Assembly (NCBI RefSeq): GCF_030403775.1
Contig: NZ_JAQMWQ010000006.1
Coordinates: forward strand, 124,001-188,000
Length of the DNA: 64,000 bases
From: Paenibacillus sp. BSR1-1
GTDB taxonomy: Bacteria; Bacillota; Bacilli; Bacillales; Cytobacillaceae
Reading direction: 5' to 3'
Each line of letters begins with the position of its first letter. The first letter of the stretch is position 1. The position numbers and the translations under genes are program-made. The notes beneath the pieces are model-generated. The model did no database searches, was not told the DNA's origin, and saw only the letters and a program-made list of their open reading frames with translations. This document shows positions 1 to 8,747 of the stretch, one piece after another.

Positions 1-2
1 CC

Positions 3-1775
3 GATAATGGTGATTTACCTATAAATTTTTCTAAACTTGCAGCAATAGTTAATACTCCTGCATCGCCATCTACCGTTAACCCTAGTTTGTGGCGTTCAGC
101 CCAATTACAAAATATCGGCGGGTTATTTATGGTGAAAGATGGGGTTTTTCAAATTAGAGGTTTGGATATTGCGGTCATGACTATTATAGAAGGAAAAGAA
201 GGTATCGTCATTTGTGATACACTGACTACAAAAGAAAATGCCAAAACAGCATTAGAGTTGTATTTTAAAGTAAGAGGTAAAAAACCGGTTACCGGTATCG
301 TAGTCAGTCATAGTCACATAGACCATTTTGGTGGAATGCAAGGGGTGATGCAATATGCAGAACATCCAACTATTCCAGTGGTGGCTCCTGATGGATTTAT
401 GGATGAGGCTGTTAGTGAAAATGTCCTTTTAGGAAACATCATGGCAAGACGCGCACAATATCAGTTTGCTCAAGTAATTCCTATAGGTGCTGCTGGATCA
501 GTATCGCAAGGGATTGGACCCGCAATTCCAGAAAGTGCATCAATTGGGTCAAGTGGTATTTTAAAACCTACTATTGTCATCAAACAAGATGGTGAAAAAC
601 AGGTGATTGATGGTGTAACCTTCTCCTTTTTGATGGCTCAAAATACAGAAGCCCCAGCAGAAATGAATGCATATATAGAAAATTATAAGACAATGTGGGT
701 AGCAGAGAATGTTAATCATTCACTTCACAATATTTATGCGCTGCGTGGTGCAAAAACTCGTGATGCTGCGGCTTGGTCTGATGCTATTGATCGTGTAGAG
801 AAATTTGTCCAAACAACGGATGCAGAAGTATTAATTACTTCTCATTTCTTTCCCACTTGGGGTAAAGACAGAATAAATGAATTGTTGGAAAAACAGCGTG
901 ACCTGTATAAGTATTTACATGACCAAACGATCCGTTTAGCAAATGAAGGGTACACAATGGATGGAATTGCAGAAATGGTTACACTTCCAGATAGCTTGGG
1001 TAAATTCTGGGCAAATAGGGGCTATTATGGAACCATCAAACACAATGTAAAGGCTATCTACAACTTCTACCTAGGTTATTACAGCGGTAACCCATCTGAT
1101 TTAGATCCACTTCCACAAGAAGTTTCAGGTAAAAGATATGTAGAGTACATGGGTGGAGAAAAGAAGGTGCTAAATCGTGCAAAAGAAGACTTCAAAAAGG
1201 GTCAATATCGCTGGGTCGCACAAGTGTTGAAAAATGTGGTCATGGCAAATCCTTCAAATAATGAAGCAAAAATTCTTTTGGCGGATGCTTATGAGCAACT
1301 TGGTTATCAGGCAGAATCAGCGATCTGGCGTAACTCGTACCTCGTTGGTGCTCACGAATTAAGAAATGGTATTGATAAAAAGTTTTATGAAAGCCATAGA
1401 TTGAATACATCTGCCTTATTTGCAAATATGCCAGTAAGTGACTACTTAGACTTTCTATCTGTTAAACTGAATGGAATGAAAGCAGATAAGAAAAAAATCA
1501 CATTAACATTGTATATCATTGATACGAAGGAAAAGTTTTTGCTGATCTTAGAAAACTCAGTATTACGGTATGAAAAAGGACAAGTTTCAGTTCAGCCAGA
1601 TGCCTCCTTAACGTTAGATAAAGCTACTCTGTTCGGAATAGGTTCAGGTGCCGTAACAGTTGACCAAACAATTGCAGAAGGAAAACTGGCCATTCACGGA
1701 GACGAAGGTAAGTTAAATGATTTACTGTCTCTTATGGACAACTTTGACCCGGAACCAAACATTGTAATACCGTAA
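3..1775 (+). CDS. Alkylsulfatase-like MBL hydrolase (5' partial)
   Basis: Alkyl/aryl-sulfatase (BDS1/SdsA1 type) with a metallo-beta-lactamase domain, a middle alpha-helical region and a C-terminal SCP2-like lipid-binding domain. The metal motif HSHIDH is at about nt 309-326, and a conserved NHSLHNIYALRGA-type stretch follows near nt 714-750. The frame stays open upstream to the window edge (nt 3 reads D-N-G-D-L-P). The family motif NPSLWRSAQL straddles the TTG at 87, so that TTG is not the start and the gene begins outside the window. The family releases sulfate from primary or secondary alkyl sulfates; the substrate here is not known. A second member lies at 32313-33959. Confidence 0.85.
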   Translation, partial: DNGDLPINFSKLAAIVNTPASPSTVNPSLWRSAQLQNIGGLFMVKDGVFQIRGLDIAVMTIIEGKEGIVICDTLTTKENAKTALELYFKVRGKKPVTGIVVSHSHIDHFGGMQGVMQYAEHPTIPVVAPDGFMDEAVSENVLLGNIMARRAQYQFAQVIPIGAAGSVSQGIGPAIPESASIGSSGILKPTIVIKQDGEKQVIDGVTFSFLMAQNTEAPAEMNAYIENYKTMWVAENVNHSLHNIYALRGAKTRDAAAWSDAIDRVEKFVQTTDAEVLITSHFFPTWGKDRINELLEKQRDLYKYLHDQTIRLANEGYTMDGIAEMVTLPDSLGKFWANRGYYGTIKHNVKAIYNFYLGYYSGNPSDLDPLPQEVSGKRYVEYMGGEKKVLNRAKEDFKKGQYRWVAQVLKNVVMANPSNNEAKILLADAYEQLGYQAESAIWRNSYLVGAHELRNGIDKKFYESHRLNTSALFANMPVSDYLDFLSVKLNGMKADKKKITLTLYIIDTKEKFLLILENSVLRYEKGQVSVQPDASLTLDKATLFGIGSGAVTVDQTIAEGKLAIHGDEGKLNDLLSLMDNFDPEPNIVIP

Positions 1776-1905
1776 TAGGAAAAACAGGAATTGTAACATT
1801 CAAATGGTAGCCTTTTAATTTAGCATGGTTTACTATAAAAATAAAACGTTATGAAGTGTTTATTAAGGCATTTTTAGTAAGTGCAAGTGATCAGGAGTTG
1901 TCAAA

Positions 1906-3237
1906 ATGTTCGTTATTGGTGTTTTAGGATCTAACTTATTTATTGAAGCCATTTCTGAATATTATCCATTATTTCCAGAAGTTTCGTTTGTTGACTATAC
2001 CTATGAATCTCCTTGGGAAATTGACCATTTGATTGATAAAGCAGGAAAAGAGGTTGATACCTTACTTTTTTCTGGAGCAATTGCCTTTTATTTTGGTCAA
2101 AGAAAGATTAACGAGAACAAACTAATGGCAACTTATGTTCCTTTTCATGAGTTTGTTGTTTCGTTATCATTATTTTCCATTTATTATCATGAAAAGATAC
2201 CGCTGGAAAAGATTTCGATTGATTTGCCGATGCAGGATTTTATTGAAAATGTAATAAAGGAAATTCAGATTTCAAGTGGGCCTATTTTTATTAAAGATTA
2301 TCCTTGGATTTTTAACTTTGAAGAAGAGAAGTCATCCTTTGATTTTTCGCAATTTGTAAAGTTTCATGCTGATTTATATCAGGAGAAGAAAACACAATTT
2401 GCCTTAACAAGCATTCATGCTGTATATGAGGAACTTCAGAAATTAGAGATTCCATCTATTTATATGGTTCAGCCTAAACAATCCTTAAAAGAAGCATTGG
2501 AAAAGGCCATAACTTTGACGAGGTTAAAGAAAACAAAAGATTCACAAATTGCTGTACTTTCCATTAAAGTTAACAACTATCCTTTACATCCGGATGAACA
2601 AGTGTTTAGACTCCAAATCTTGCAACATTTACACGATATCGCAAGACAGTTAAATGCAAGGGTGTCACACGATCACTTTCAGCCTTTTCTAATCTATACC
2701 AATAGAGGATCATTGGAAGCCGTTCAGAAAGAGCGATTGCAAAATATCTTAGAATTTGAAGGAAAAATAAGATCATCCATAAAAATCGGAATTGGGTACG
2801 GTTATACCATGAATGATGCGGAAAACCATGCAAATCAAGCATTGTATTTTACTGAAAAGCAACCTTCGGAAAAGACCACTATTTTTCTATTAGATGAAGA
2901 TAAAAAATTAATTGGACCACTATTTGAGAATGAAAAACAATTTAAGTTAAAAAACGAGAATCAGGAAATTCAATTGATAGCTGAGCAACTGAAAATGTCG
3001 GCGAAGAATTTGCTAAGGTTTTTTGATTTTCTGAGAATCAATCAATTTCGTTCTTTTTCTGCCCAGGAATTAGCTGATTATTTCGCCGTAAGCAGGCGGT
3101 CAGCTGAACGGATGATAAAAAGATTTCTTGATCAAAAATATTTATTCATTACTGGCGAAGAACAGCCATATGATCAAGGACGTCCTCGGGCACTATATAA
3201 TATCACGGAGAAACTAAATGATATGCTGAATTCATAA
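1906..3237 (+). CDS. Transcriptional regulator, degenerate cyclase-like core + C-terminal wHTH
   Basis: 443-aa protein that I cannot assign to a named family. Residues 1-165 resemble a ligand-sensing N-terminal region. Residues ~200-330 look like a degenerate GGDEF/nucleotide-cyclase-like fold (pattern ..QIAVLSIKVNNYPLHPDEQVFRLQILQHL..) with no GGDEF signature. Residues ~365-430 form a winged helix-turn-helix (QELADYFAVSRRSAERMIKR, then RPRALYNI). This layout suggests a PucR/CdaR-style cytosolic regulator. It lies just upstream of, and in the same direction as, a three-gene operon whose leader carries a clear TAACGACA operator, so it probably regulates that operon. No terminator was seen between them. 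Confidence 0.6.
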   Translation: MFVIGVLGSNLFIEAISEYYPLFPEVSFVDYTYESPWEIDHLIDKAGKEVDTLLFSGAIAFYFGQRKINENKLMATYVPFHEFVVSLSLFSIYYHEKIPLEKISIDLPMQDFIENVIKEIQISSGPIFIKDYPWIFNFEEEKSSFDFSQFVKFHADLYQEKKTQFALTSIHAVYEELQKLEIPSIYMVQPKQSLKEALEKAITLTRLKKTKDSQIAVLSIKVNNYPLHPDEQVFRLQILQHLHDIARQLNARVSHDHFQPFLIYTNRGSLEAVQKERLQNILEFEGKIRSSIKIGIGYGYTMNDAENHANQALYFTEKQPSEKTTIFLLDEDKKLIGPLFENEKQFKLKNENQEIQLIAEQLKMSAKNLLRFFDFLRINQFRSFSAQELADYFAVSRRSAERMIKRFLDQKYLFITGEEQPYDQGRPRALYNITEKLNDMLNS

Positions 3238-3283
3238 AAATATTGATTTTTATAAATTAACAGCATATTATTAAATTAATAAT

Positions 3284-3311
3284 TAACGACACTATAACGA
3301 CATTGTCGTTA
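3284..3311 (+). promoter_or_regulatory. Probable operator: three TAACGACA half-sites
   Basis: A perfect 17-bp palindrome TAACGACATTGTCGTTA (3295-3311) is preceded by a third direct half-site TAACGACA at 3284-3291, 11 bp (one helical turn) upstream. It sits 20 bp before the TTG start of the epimerase gene. This is how a dimeric regulator site with an extra half-site would look; the regulator at 1906-3237 is the natural candidate. Confidence 0.65.
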
Positions 3312-3330
3312 AATAGAAAGGGAGATCAAC

Positions 3331-4449
3331 TTGAAAATTATTAAAGCGGATATCGTTGGCATCCATTTGCCGTTAAAAACACCTTTTATTATTTCCTATG
3401 CGACATTTGATTACATGCCTTCCATTATTGTGAAGCTGGAAACAGATGATGGATTGGTGGGTTATGGGGAAGCCGTTCCTGATGAGCATGTAACAGGGGA
3501 AACGTTTTTCAGCACAATTGAAGTTTTAAAACATCACTTAATCCCTGCCATTATGGGAGAGAGCCCATTTGCGATTGAAAGACTCCATCACATTATGGAT
3601 AGCAGCATTCACGCTAATCCGGCAGCAAAGGCTGCGATTGATATTGCCTGCTTTGATTTAATGGGAAAATATACGGACAAGCCCATATACGAATTAATTG
3701 GCGGGAAATTTCATGACGAACTCACTTTTGCAAAAGTGTTAAGTATCGAGGAGCCTGAAATTATGGCCGAGAAAGCGAAACAGGCGGTTGCACTAGGCTA
3801 TAGCTCCTTAAAACTAAAAGTTGGTTTTGATCTTTATATGGATTTAGAACGGGTGAAAGCTGTTCGAAATGCGGTAGGATTTGAGGTGCCAATCCGAGTG
3901 GATGTCAATCAAGGCTGGAAGGATTATTCAACAGCAGCTCAGGCCCTTCCATTACTTGAACCGCTGCGGATTTCCTGGCTCGAGCAGCCAATCAAAATGG
4001 GAGACATCGATGGGCTCGCGGAGCTTAGAAAGAAAACAATTATCCCGATTATGGCGGATGAAAGTGTTCATAATGGCGCGCATCTACATGAAATTATCAA
4101 GAAAAATGCGGCCGATAAAATCAACATTAAATTAATGAAATCCGGCGGTATCTATCCAGCGATTCATATGGCCAAAACAGCAGAATACGCAGGAATCTCC
4201 TGCCAAGTTGGATCGATGGTTGAATCCTCCATCGGGTCGGCAGCCGGCTACCATACGGCCATGGCAAGAAAAAATATCACAAGTACAGAACTGACGGGAC
4301 CATTATTATTTAGTAAGGACATTGGTAATTTGGAATATCAAATTCCTTTCGTTCATTTAAGTGGCAAGCCAGGATTAGGGGTTGATGTGCAGGAGGATGC
4401 GCTAAAAGAGTTAACGGTAAAACAAGAGACTGTACAGCTACTAGCCTAA
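3331..4449 (+). CDS. Enolase-superfamily epimerase/racemase (dipeptide epimerase-like)
   Basis: Mandelate racemase/muconate lactonizing enzyme family, closest in pattern to L-Ala-D/L-Glu epimerase (YkfB) and N-acylamino acid racemases. Visible catalytic parts: KxK acid/base lysines K161 and K163 (SLKLKVG), metal ligands D191 (DVNQGW), E218 (EQP) and D243 (MADES), and the second-face lysine region INIKLMKSGG (K267). Length of 372 aa is normal. Start is TTG at 3331 behind GGGAG; no nearby ATG fits. It is the first gene of an operon with an M20 amidohydrolase and a GNAT enzyme, a set known from N-succinylamino acid racemase pathways. Substrate (dipeptide or N-acyl amino acid) is unresolved. Confidence 0.82.
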   Translation: MKIIKADIVGIHLPLKTPFIISYATFDYMPSIIVKLETDDGLVGYGEAVPDEHVTGETFFSTIEVLKHHLIPAIMGESPFAIERLHHIMDSSIHANPAAKAAIDIACFDLMGKYTDKPIYELIGGKFHDELTFAKVLSIEEPEIMAEKAKQAVALGYSSLKLKVGFDLYMDLERVKAVRNAVGFEVPIRVDVNQGWKDYSTAAQALPLLEPLRISWLEQPIKMGDIDGLAELRKKTIIPIMADESVHNGAHLHEIIKKNAADKINIKLMKSGGIYPAIHMAKTAEYAGISCQVGSMVESSIGSAAGYHTAMARKNITSTELTGPLLFSKDIGNLEYQIPFVHLSGKPGLGVDVQEDALKELTVKQETVQLLA

Positions 4450-4471
4450 ACAGAGTGATGAGGGATTGAGT

Positions 4472-5611
4472 ATGAAAAAGGCAATAGAAAAAATTAGGCC
4501 CATTATTTTTGAGTTATTTGATCATTTACATGAGCATCCGGAGCTTAGTTGGAAGGAGGTAAAAACAACCCAATTCATTGCAGATTTTCTACAAAGAAAC
4601 GGATGTCTTGTCAGGACTTTTCCAGACCATACCGGTGTTGTCGGTGAATGGGGGAATGGTACAGAGGATTCCTTGACCGTTGGAGTCCGCGCTGATATGG
4701 ATTCGTTATGGCAGGAGGTCAACGGAACGGTTCAAGCCAATCATTCCTGCGGTCATGATGCCCATATGACTATGGTTTTAGGGATGCTGCTTTTATTAAA
4801 TGAAATGCAAGTACATTTGCCGGGGCGTTTAAAATTCATTTTTCAGCCTGCAGAAGAAACGGGCAATGGTGCTTTAAAAATGATCGAAAAACAGGTTGTG
4901 GACGAACTTGATTTTTTATATGGCGTCCATTTACGTCCGATCCATGAGCTTTCGAAAGGGACGGCATCACCTGGGATTTTACATGGGGCAGCAGAAACAG
5001 TTTCTGCTAGAATCATAGGTTTTGATACCCATGGGGCAAGACCCGACTTAGGGGTGAATGCAATTGAAGTGGTTGGAACGATTGTTGAGCAAGTAAGAGG
5101 AATTCGTTTGAATCCTTATGACTCTTACTCTGTAAAAATGACACAGGTCAGCGCTGGCGGTGAAAACAGTAACATCATACCTGGATCGGCCCAATTCCAC
5201 TTAGATTTAAGGGCCCAAACCAATGAGACTATGAATGAGTTGGCTAAAAAAGTTGATCATATTTTAGAACGAGTAGCATCACTATATGAAGTGAAAATTG
5301 CTTATGACCATAAAGAAAAGGTCTATGCGGCGGTGTTAAATAAAGAAGCTCAGAAGATTATGGCTCAAGCGATTGTGGAAACATTGGGCGAGGAGCAGGT
5401 AAAGCCGCCGGTGGTAACACCAGGTGCGGAGGACTTTCATTTTTATACAAAGGAGCGCCCGCATCTGAAAGCTGCTATGCTTGGGCTAGGCTGTGATTTA
5501 GAGCCTGGCTTGCATCATCCAAATATGAAGTTTAACCGGGAATCATTATTAGATGGAATTGAAATTCTAACTCGAACCGTGCTTGCAACTTTTGAACAAG
5601 CTAATCAGTAA
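4472..5611 (+). CDS. M20 family amidohydrolase (AmhX-like)
   Basis: Zinc amidohydrolase/peptidase of the M20D group. Visible motifs: HSCGHDAHM metal-binding block, PAEETGNG catalytic glutamate block, dimerisation-domain GGENSNIIPG, and C-terminal metal histidine in GLHHPN. RPIHEL after the GVH motif recalls B. subtilis AmhX. The ATG at 4472 has GATGAGGG about 8 nt upstream; an in-frame TTG at 4466 would be too close to it. It starts 22 nt after the epimerase stop. In the proposed pathway it would release the L-amino acid from its N-acyl form. Confidence 0.8.
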   Translation: MKKAIEKIRPIIFELFDHLHEHPELSWKEVKTTQFIADFLQRNGCLVRTFPDHTGVVGEWGNGTEDSLTVGVRADMDSLWQEVNGTVQANHSCGHDAHMTMVLGMLLLLNEMQVHLPGRLKFIFQPAEETGNGALKMIEKQVVDELDFLYGVHLRPIHELSKGTASPGILHGAAETVSARIIGFDTHGARPDLGVNAIEVVGTIVEQVRGIRLNPYDSYSVKMTQVSAGGENSNIIPGSAQFHLDLRAQTNETMNELAKKVDHILERVASLYEVKIAYDHKEKVYAAVLNKEAQKIMAQAIVETLGEEQVKPPVVTPGAEDFHFYTKERPHLKAAMLGLGCDLEPGLHHPNMKFNRESLLDGIEILTRTVLATFEQANQ

Positions 5612-5661
5612 GTGGGACAAAATAATAAATAGGATAACTATATGTAAAGGAAGTAAAAGGG

Positions 5662-6483
5662 ATGAGCAATACAAAAAATATCAGTTTTCGTGCCATCGAA
5701 TCAATCGGTGATCTCGAAAATGTAAGAAGGTTAGAATCAATCATTTGGAGTGAGTATGAGTCCACACCAATCCACCAAACCCTTACTGCGATTAAAAATG
5801 GGGGAATCATGCTGGGGGCATTTACCGATGAAAAACTTATTGGATTTCAATTCAGCTTTCCTGGTTTTAATGGAGAAAAGGTCTATTTATGTTCCCATAT
5901 ACTAGGGATTCATCCCGAGTATCGGAAATTAGGGATTGGTGAAAAACTGAAACGCCTGCAAAAAGAAGAAGCGTTGAAAAAGGGGTATGATTTAATTACC
6001 TGGACATACGATCCTTTGGAAACCGTCAATGGAAATTTGAATCTGCACAAGCTTGGAGCAAGATGTAACACATATGTTGAAAACTGCTATGGAGAAATGC
6101 AGGATGAACTCAATGAGGGAATGCCATCCGATCGATTCACTGTGGAATGGTGGATTAAAGAAGAAGCGGTTGAAAAACCCAACCAGTATGAAATCGATAA
6201 CGATTCTCTATTAATGAAGGTAGTGAATGATTCCAACGGATTCCCAGTTCCCTTAGAAACGGAAATAAGGAAGAATTCGGAATCAGCTTTTCTTTTTGTA
6301 CCAGTACCAAGTGATATGCAAAATCTTAAGAAATATAGTCCAGAGCTCGCGTTATCGTGGAGAATGAGCACCCGGCAAGTTTTTACACACTATTTTCAAA
6401 ATGGCTGGACGGCAATCGATTTAGTGAAGAGCCAATCCAATGCTAATTTATATTTGTATGTATTAAAGCAAATGAATAAATGA
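5662..6483 (+). CDS. GNAT acyltransferase, COG3375-like
   Basis: 273-aa GNAT protein with the acyl-CoA binding motif EYRKLGIGEKLK and the phrases LITWTYDPLE and NLNLHKLGA, which mark the larger 'predicted acetyltransferase' group (COG3375 type). In Geobacillus a protein of this group is a succinyl-CoA:D-amino acid N-succinyltransferase acting with an enolase-superfamily racemase and an M20 desuccinylase (established knowledge of that pathway). The same trio occurs here in one operon, 50 nt behind the M20 gene. SD AAGGA precedes the ATG. Function here is inferred from context. Confidence 0.72.
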   Translation: MSNTKNISFRAIESIGDLENVRRLESIIWSEYESTPIHQTLTAIKNGGIMLGAFTDEKLIGFQFSFPGFNGEKVYLCSHILGIHPEYRKLGIGEKLKRLQKEEALKKGYDLITWTYDPLETVNGNLNLHKLGARCNTYVENCYGEMQDELNEGMPSDRFTVEWWIKEEAVEKPNQYEIDNDSLLMKVVNDSNGFPVPLETEIRKNSESAFLFVPVPSDMQNLKKYSPELALSWRMSTRQVFTHYFQNGWTAIDLVKSQSNANLYLYVLKQMNK

Positions 6484-6486
6484 AGT

Positions 6487-6525
6487 AATTAAAGGGATGA
6501 GCTAAAAAGCCTCATCCCTTTAATT
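6487..6525 (+). terminator. Terminator of epimerase/M20/GNAT operon
   Basis: Perfect 15-bp stem (AATTAAAGGGATGAG / CTCATCCCTTTAATT) with a 9-nt loop, followed by ATTTTC. Confidence 0.85.
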
Positions 6526-6604
6526 ATTTTCTCAGTATTTGAGAATACTAAACAAAAACTTTTAATGCCTTTTGTTTGATGGAGTTTGTCTTTTAATGAA
6601 AATC

Positions 6605-6830
6605 ATGTACCTGACAATAGAACTTATCATTGGATTTTTTTCTTTGTTCATAATAGTGAAGCTTGTTGGAAGAAAAATTAAAAGCTACTCAGGATGATTT
6701 TAATTTGCCTTCACAAGCAGTATTTGTTCCTGTCACGATCATTCGAGACGGTGAGGTATTATGGGATGAAATCATGGAATTGGGCTTCGATGAATCATGG
6801 CTGCAGTCACAATTGAAAAACAAAATATAA
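6605..6830 (+). pseudogene. DUF421 (YetF-like) membrane protein remnant
   Basis: The ATG at 6605 opens a YetF-like first membrane segment (MYLTIELIIGFFSLFIIVKL, then VGRK) that stops at TGA near 6694. In another frame from about 6662 the DUF421 C-terminus continues (DFNLPSQAVFVPVTIIRDG.. to DESWLQSQLKNKI, stop 6828-6830). The ~150 residues between these ends in intact family members are missing, so a large internal deletion has joined the N- and C-terminal ends. A 45-codon frame at 6797-6934 overlaps the end and is probably not a gene. The rest of 6531-7022 shows nothing else I recognise. Confidence 0.6.
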
Positions 6831-7022
6831 CGAATTATAAAGACGTATTTATAGCCGAATGGCTGCAGGTTAAGAAATTGAATGAGGAATACCAAGTTTT
6901 GATTCAAAGAGGACTAATGTTGGCATCAAAATAAGCAATGTGGTTTCAATGTATAAAGATCGTGCAATTTGTACCTTGTTTTAGGGTTAAACTAACATAT
7001 ACTGACTTTGAGGAGTGAGAGG

Positions 7023-7286
7023 ATGTTCGTGAAAGGGAACATTATTGCAGGTGAATTTGATTCGATTATCAATGAATTTTCCTTACAGAAAGTTAAGAAT
7101 TTCGAAATAGAGTCGGTCCTTAATGAAGACCAGTTAAATAATATTTATCATTATTTAAAAAAACATCAGCATGAAGAGGATGGGCAGATTATTACTTTAT
7201 ACGATCATATGCTTGTACGCTTAGCACAGAATGAAGTTAACCAGTTAATTGTTGATTTAGAGAAAGTAATGTCCTTGTATCACTGA
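7023..7286 (+). CDS. Small hypothetical protein
   Basis: 87-aa acidic, mostly helical protein (MFVKGNIIAGEFDSIINEF..) that I do not recognise. The ATG at 7023 has AGGAG at 7011-7015 with ideal spacing; the in-frame TTG at 7008 lies inside that site and is rejected. It stands alone, following DUF421 debris and converging on the SDR gene through a shared terminator. Confidence 0.6.
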   Translation: MFVKGNIIAGEFDSIINEFSLQKVKNFEIESVLNEDQLNNIYHYLKKHQHEEDGQIITLYDHMLVRLAQNEVNQLIVDLEKVMSLYH

Positions 7287-7310
7287 TACATATAAGAGTA
7301 TTTTTTACGA

Positions 7311-7346
7311 ACTAAAGAAGCAGACCCCCACTGGATCTGCTTAGTT
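7311..7346. terminator. Bidirectional terminator between convergent genes
   Basis: Stem AAGCAGA (7318-7324) / TCTGCTT (7336-7342) with flanking AACTAA/TTAGTTTT extending it. Confidence 0.65.
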
Positions 7347-8066
7347 TTATGATGGATTTGTTGACCATAATCCAGCTGTTTTAACGAATACTCTTGGATT
7401 AAATTTTAAACTAGCCACGACTAATTCTGCAAGGTCTTCTGGGTGCATCACGTTTTCTTCATTGCCTTTAACAAGATTTGTATCAATGGCTAAATCTGTA
7501 ACGACCGTACTTGGTGTTAAAGCAGTAACACGGACATTATGTTTTCTTACTTCTAGCATAAGTGATTCTGTTAGCCCTAAAACAGCGAATTTAGAAGCAC
7601 TGTAGGCACTTGTTACAGGAGCACCTTTTTGGCCAGCAGAGGAAGAGATATTAATGATATCTCCTGATTTTCTTTCGATCATTCCTGGTAATACTGTTCT
7701 TGTTACATTATACACACCCATTAAATTGACTTGGATGATTTTTTCCCATTCTTCTGGTGTTAGATCAAGGAACCCACCAAATTTAGCAACACCAGCATTG
7801 TTGATTAGGATATCAATTGGGCCTAAGTCTGATTTGATATGTTCAACAGCATGGGTAACGGATTCAAGATCGGTCACATCTGCAGTTGCTGCAGAAACCT
7901 TTACATCAAATTGTGCTAGTTCAGCAGCTACCTTTTCAAGATTAGCCATATTTAAGCCGATTAGGCCTAAATGAACGCCTTCTTTTGCTAAGGCGATAGC
8001 AGTAGCACGTCCAATGCCTCTACCTGCGCCAGTAACTATTGCAGTTTTTCCATTTAAAGAAATCAT
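7347..8066 (-). CDS. SDR oxidoreductase (FabG/YoxD-like)
   Basis: Classical 239-aa short-chain dehydrogenase. Cofactor motif TGAGRGIG near residue 12, NNAG at ~90, catalytic Ser in NISSSAG and YxxxK in YSASK near residues 155-160. Close in pattern to B. subtilis YoxD, including the C-terminal AGLWSTNP. No acyl carrier or fatty acid context, so the substrate is unknown. It lies downstream of hxlB in the same direction with a 115-bp gap, so it may be partly co-transcribed. ATG behind a purine-rich site (revcomp AGGAGTGATACA). Confidence 0.85.
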   Translation of the reverse strand: MISLNGKTAIVTGAGRGIGRATAIALAKEGVHLGLIGLNMANLEKVAAELAQFDVKVSAATADVTDLESVTHAVEHIKSDLGPIDILINNAGVAKFGGFLDLTPEEWEKIIQVNLMGVYNVTRTVLPGMIERKSGDIINISSSAGQKGAPVTSAYSASKFAVLGLTESLMLEVRKHNVRVTALTPSTVVTDLAIDTNLVKGNEENVMHPEDLAELVVASLKFNPRVFVKTAGLWSTNPS

Positions 8067-8181
8067 TGTATCACTCCTAAAATTATTACAAATTGAAGTA
8101 GTTCATTCTAACAGAAAAACCTCAATCTTGCATGGAAACAGCTTGCGGTCTTTCCTATTTAGAACTCGAGGAATAATATAT

Positions 8182-8739
8182 TTATTCCAAGTTGGCGTGT
8201 CTACCGTACATTTTATTGGTATCCAAACCTTTCTTCTCCATGAACCGAAGAATTACAGCGTCGTAAAATAGTAAAAGTGTTTGCTCAAACAATGAGCCCA
8301 TTGGTTGAATCGTCTTAAAATCACTCTCCGACTGATCTTTAGGTGAGCCAGGCAACTTAATTGTGATATCCGCTAATTGTCCAATAGTGGACTCAGGGAA
8401 AATAGTTACAGCTGCAATCGTACCACCGATGCTGTTTGCTTTCTCAGCCATGGAAACTAAACCTTTCGTTTCTCCTGAACCTGATCCAATGATTAAGATG
8501 TCATCTTTTTCAAAGTTAGGGGTTACTGTTTCGCCAATCACAAAGGCATCAATCCCCATGTGCATCATTCGCATAGCAAATGATTTAGCCATAAATCCAG
8601 ATCTACCTGCGCCTGCAACAAAGATTTTTTTTGATTCAAGTATCCCATTAACTAATTTTTCAGCTTCATCATTCGAAATTAAATCTACGGAGCGATTTAA
8701 CTCTTTTATGATTTCAGCTAGGTATTGAGTTGTATTCAT
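8182..8739 (-). CDS. hxlB: 6-phospho-3-hexuloisomerase
   Basis: SIS-domain isomerase that converts 3-hexulose-6-phosphate to fructose-6-phosphate in the ribulose monophosphate (RuMP) route for formaldehyde fixation. 185 aa, normal length. Visible: GAGRSGFMAKSFAMR near residue 44, GSGSGET near 88, and the typical C-terminus QPMGSLFEQ..LFYDAVILR..KMYGRHANLE. It begins 8 nt after hxlA, so the two form an operon. In B. subtilis this operon is induced by formaldehyde through HxlR. Confidence 0.93.
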   Translation of the reverse strand: MNTTQYLAEIIKELNRSVDLISNDEAEKLVNGILESKKIFVAGAGRSGFMAKSFAMRMMHMGIDAFVIGETVTPNFEKDDILIIGSGSGETKGLVSMAEKANSIGGTIAAVTIFPESTIGQLADITIKLPGSPKDQSESDFKTIQPMGSLFEQTLLLFYDAVILRFMEKKGLDTNKMYGRHANLE

Positions 8740-8747
8740 GATCTGAA

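Noticed and set aside
6797..6934. 45-codon ORF after the DUF421 remnant
   Set aside because: Overlaps the remnant in another frame, has no convincing SD and no recognisable family.
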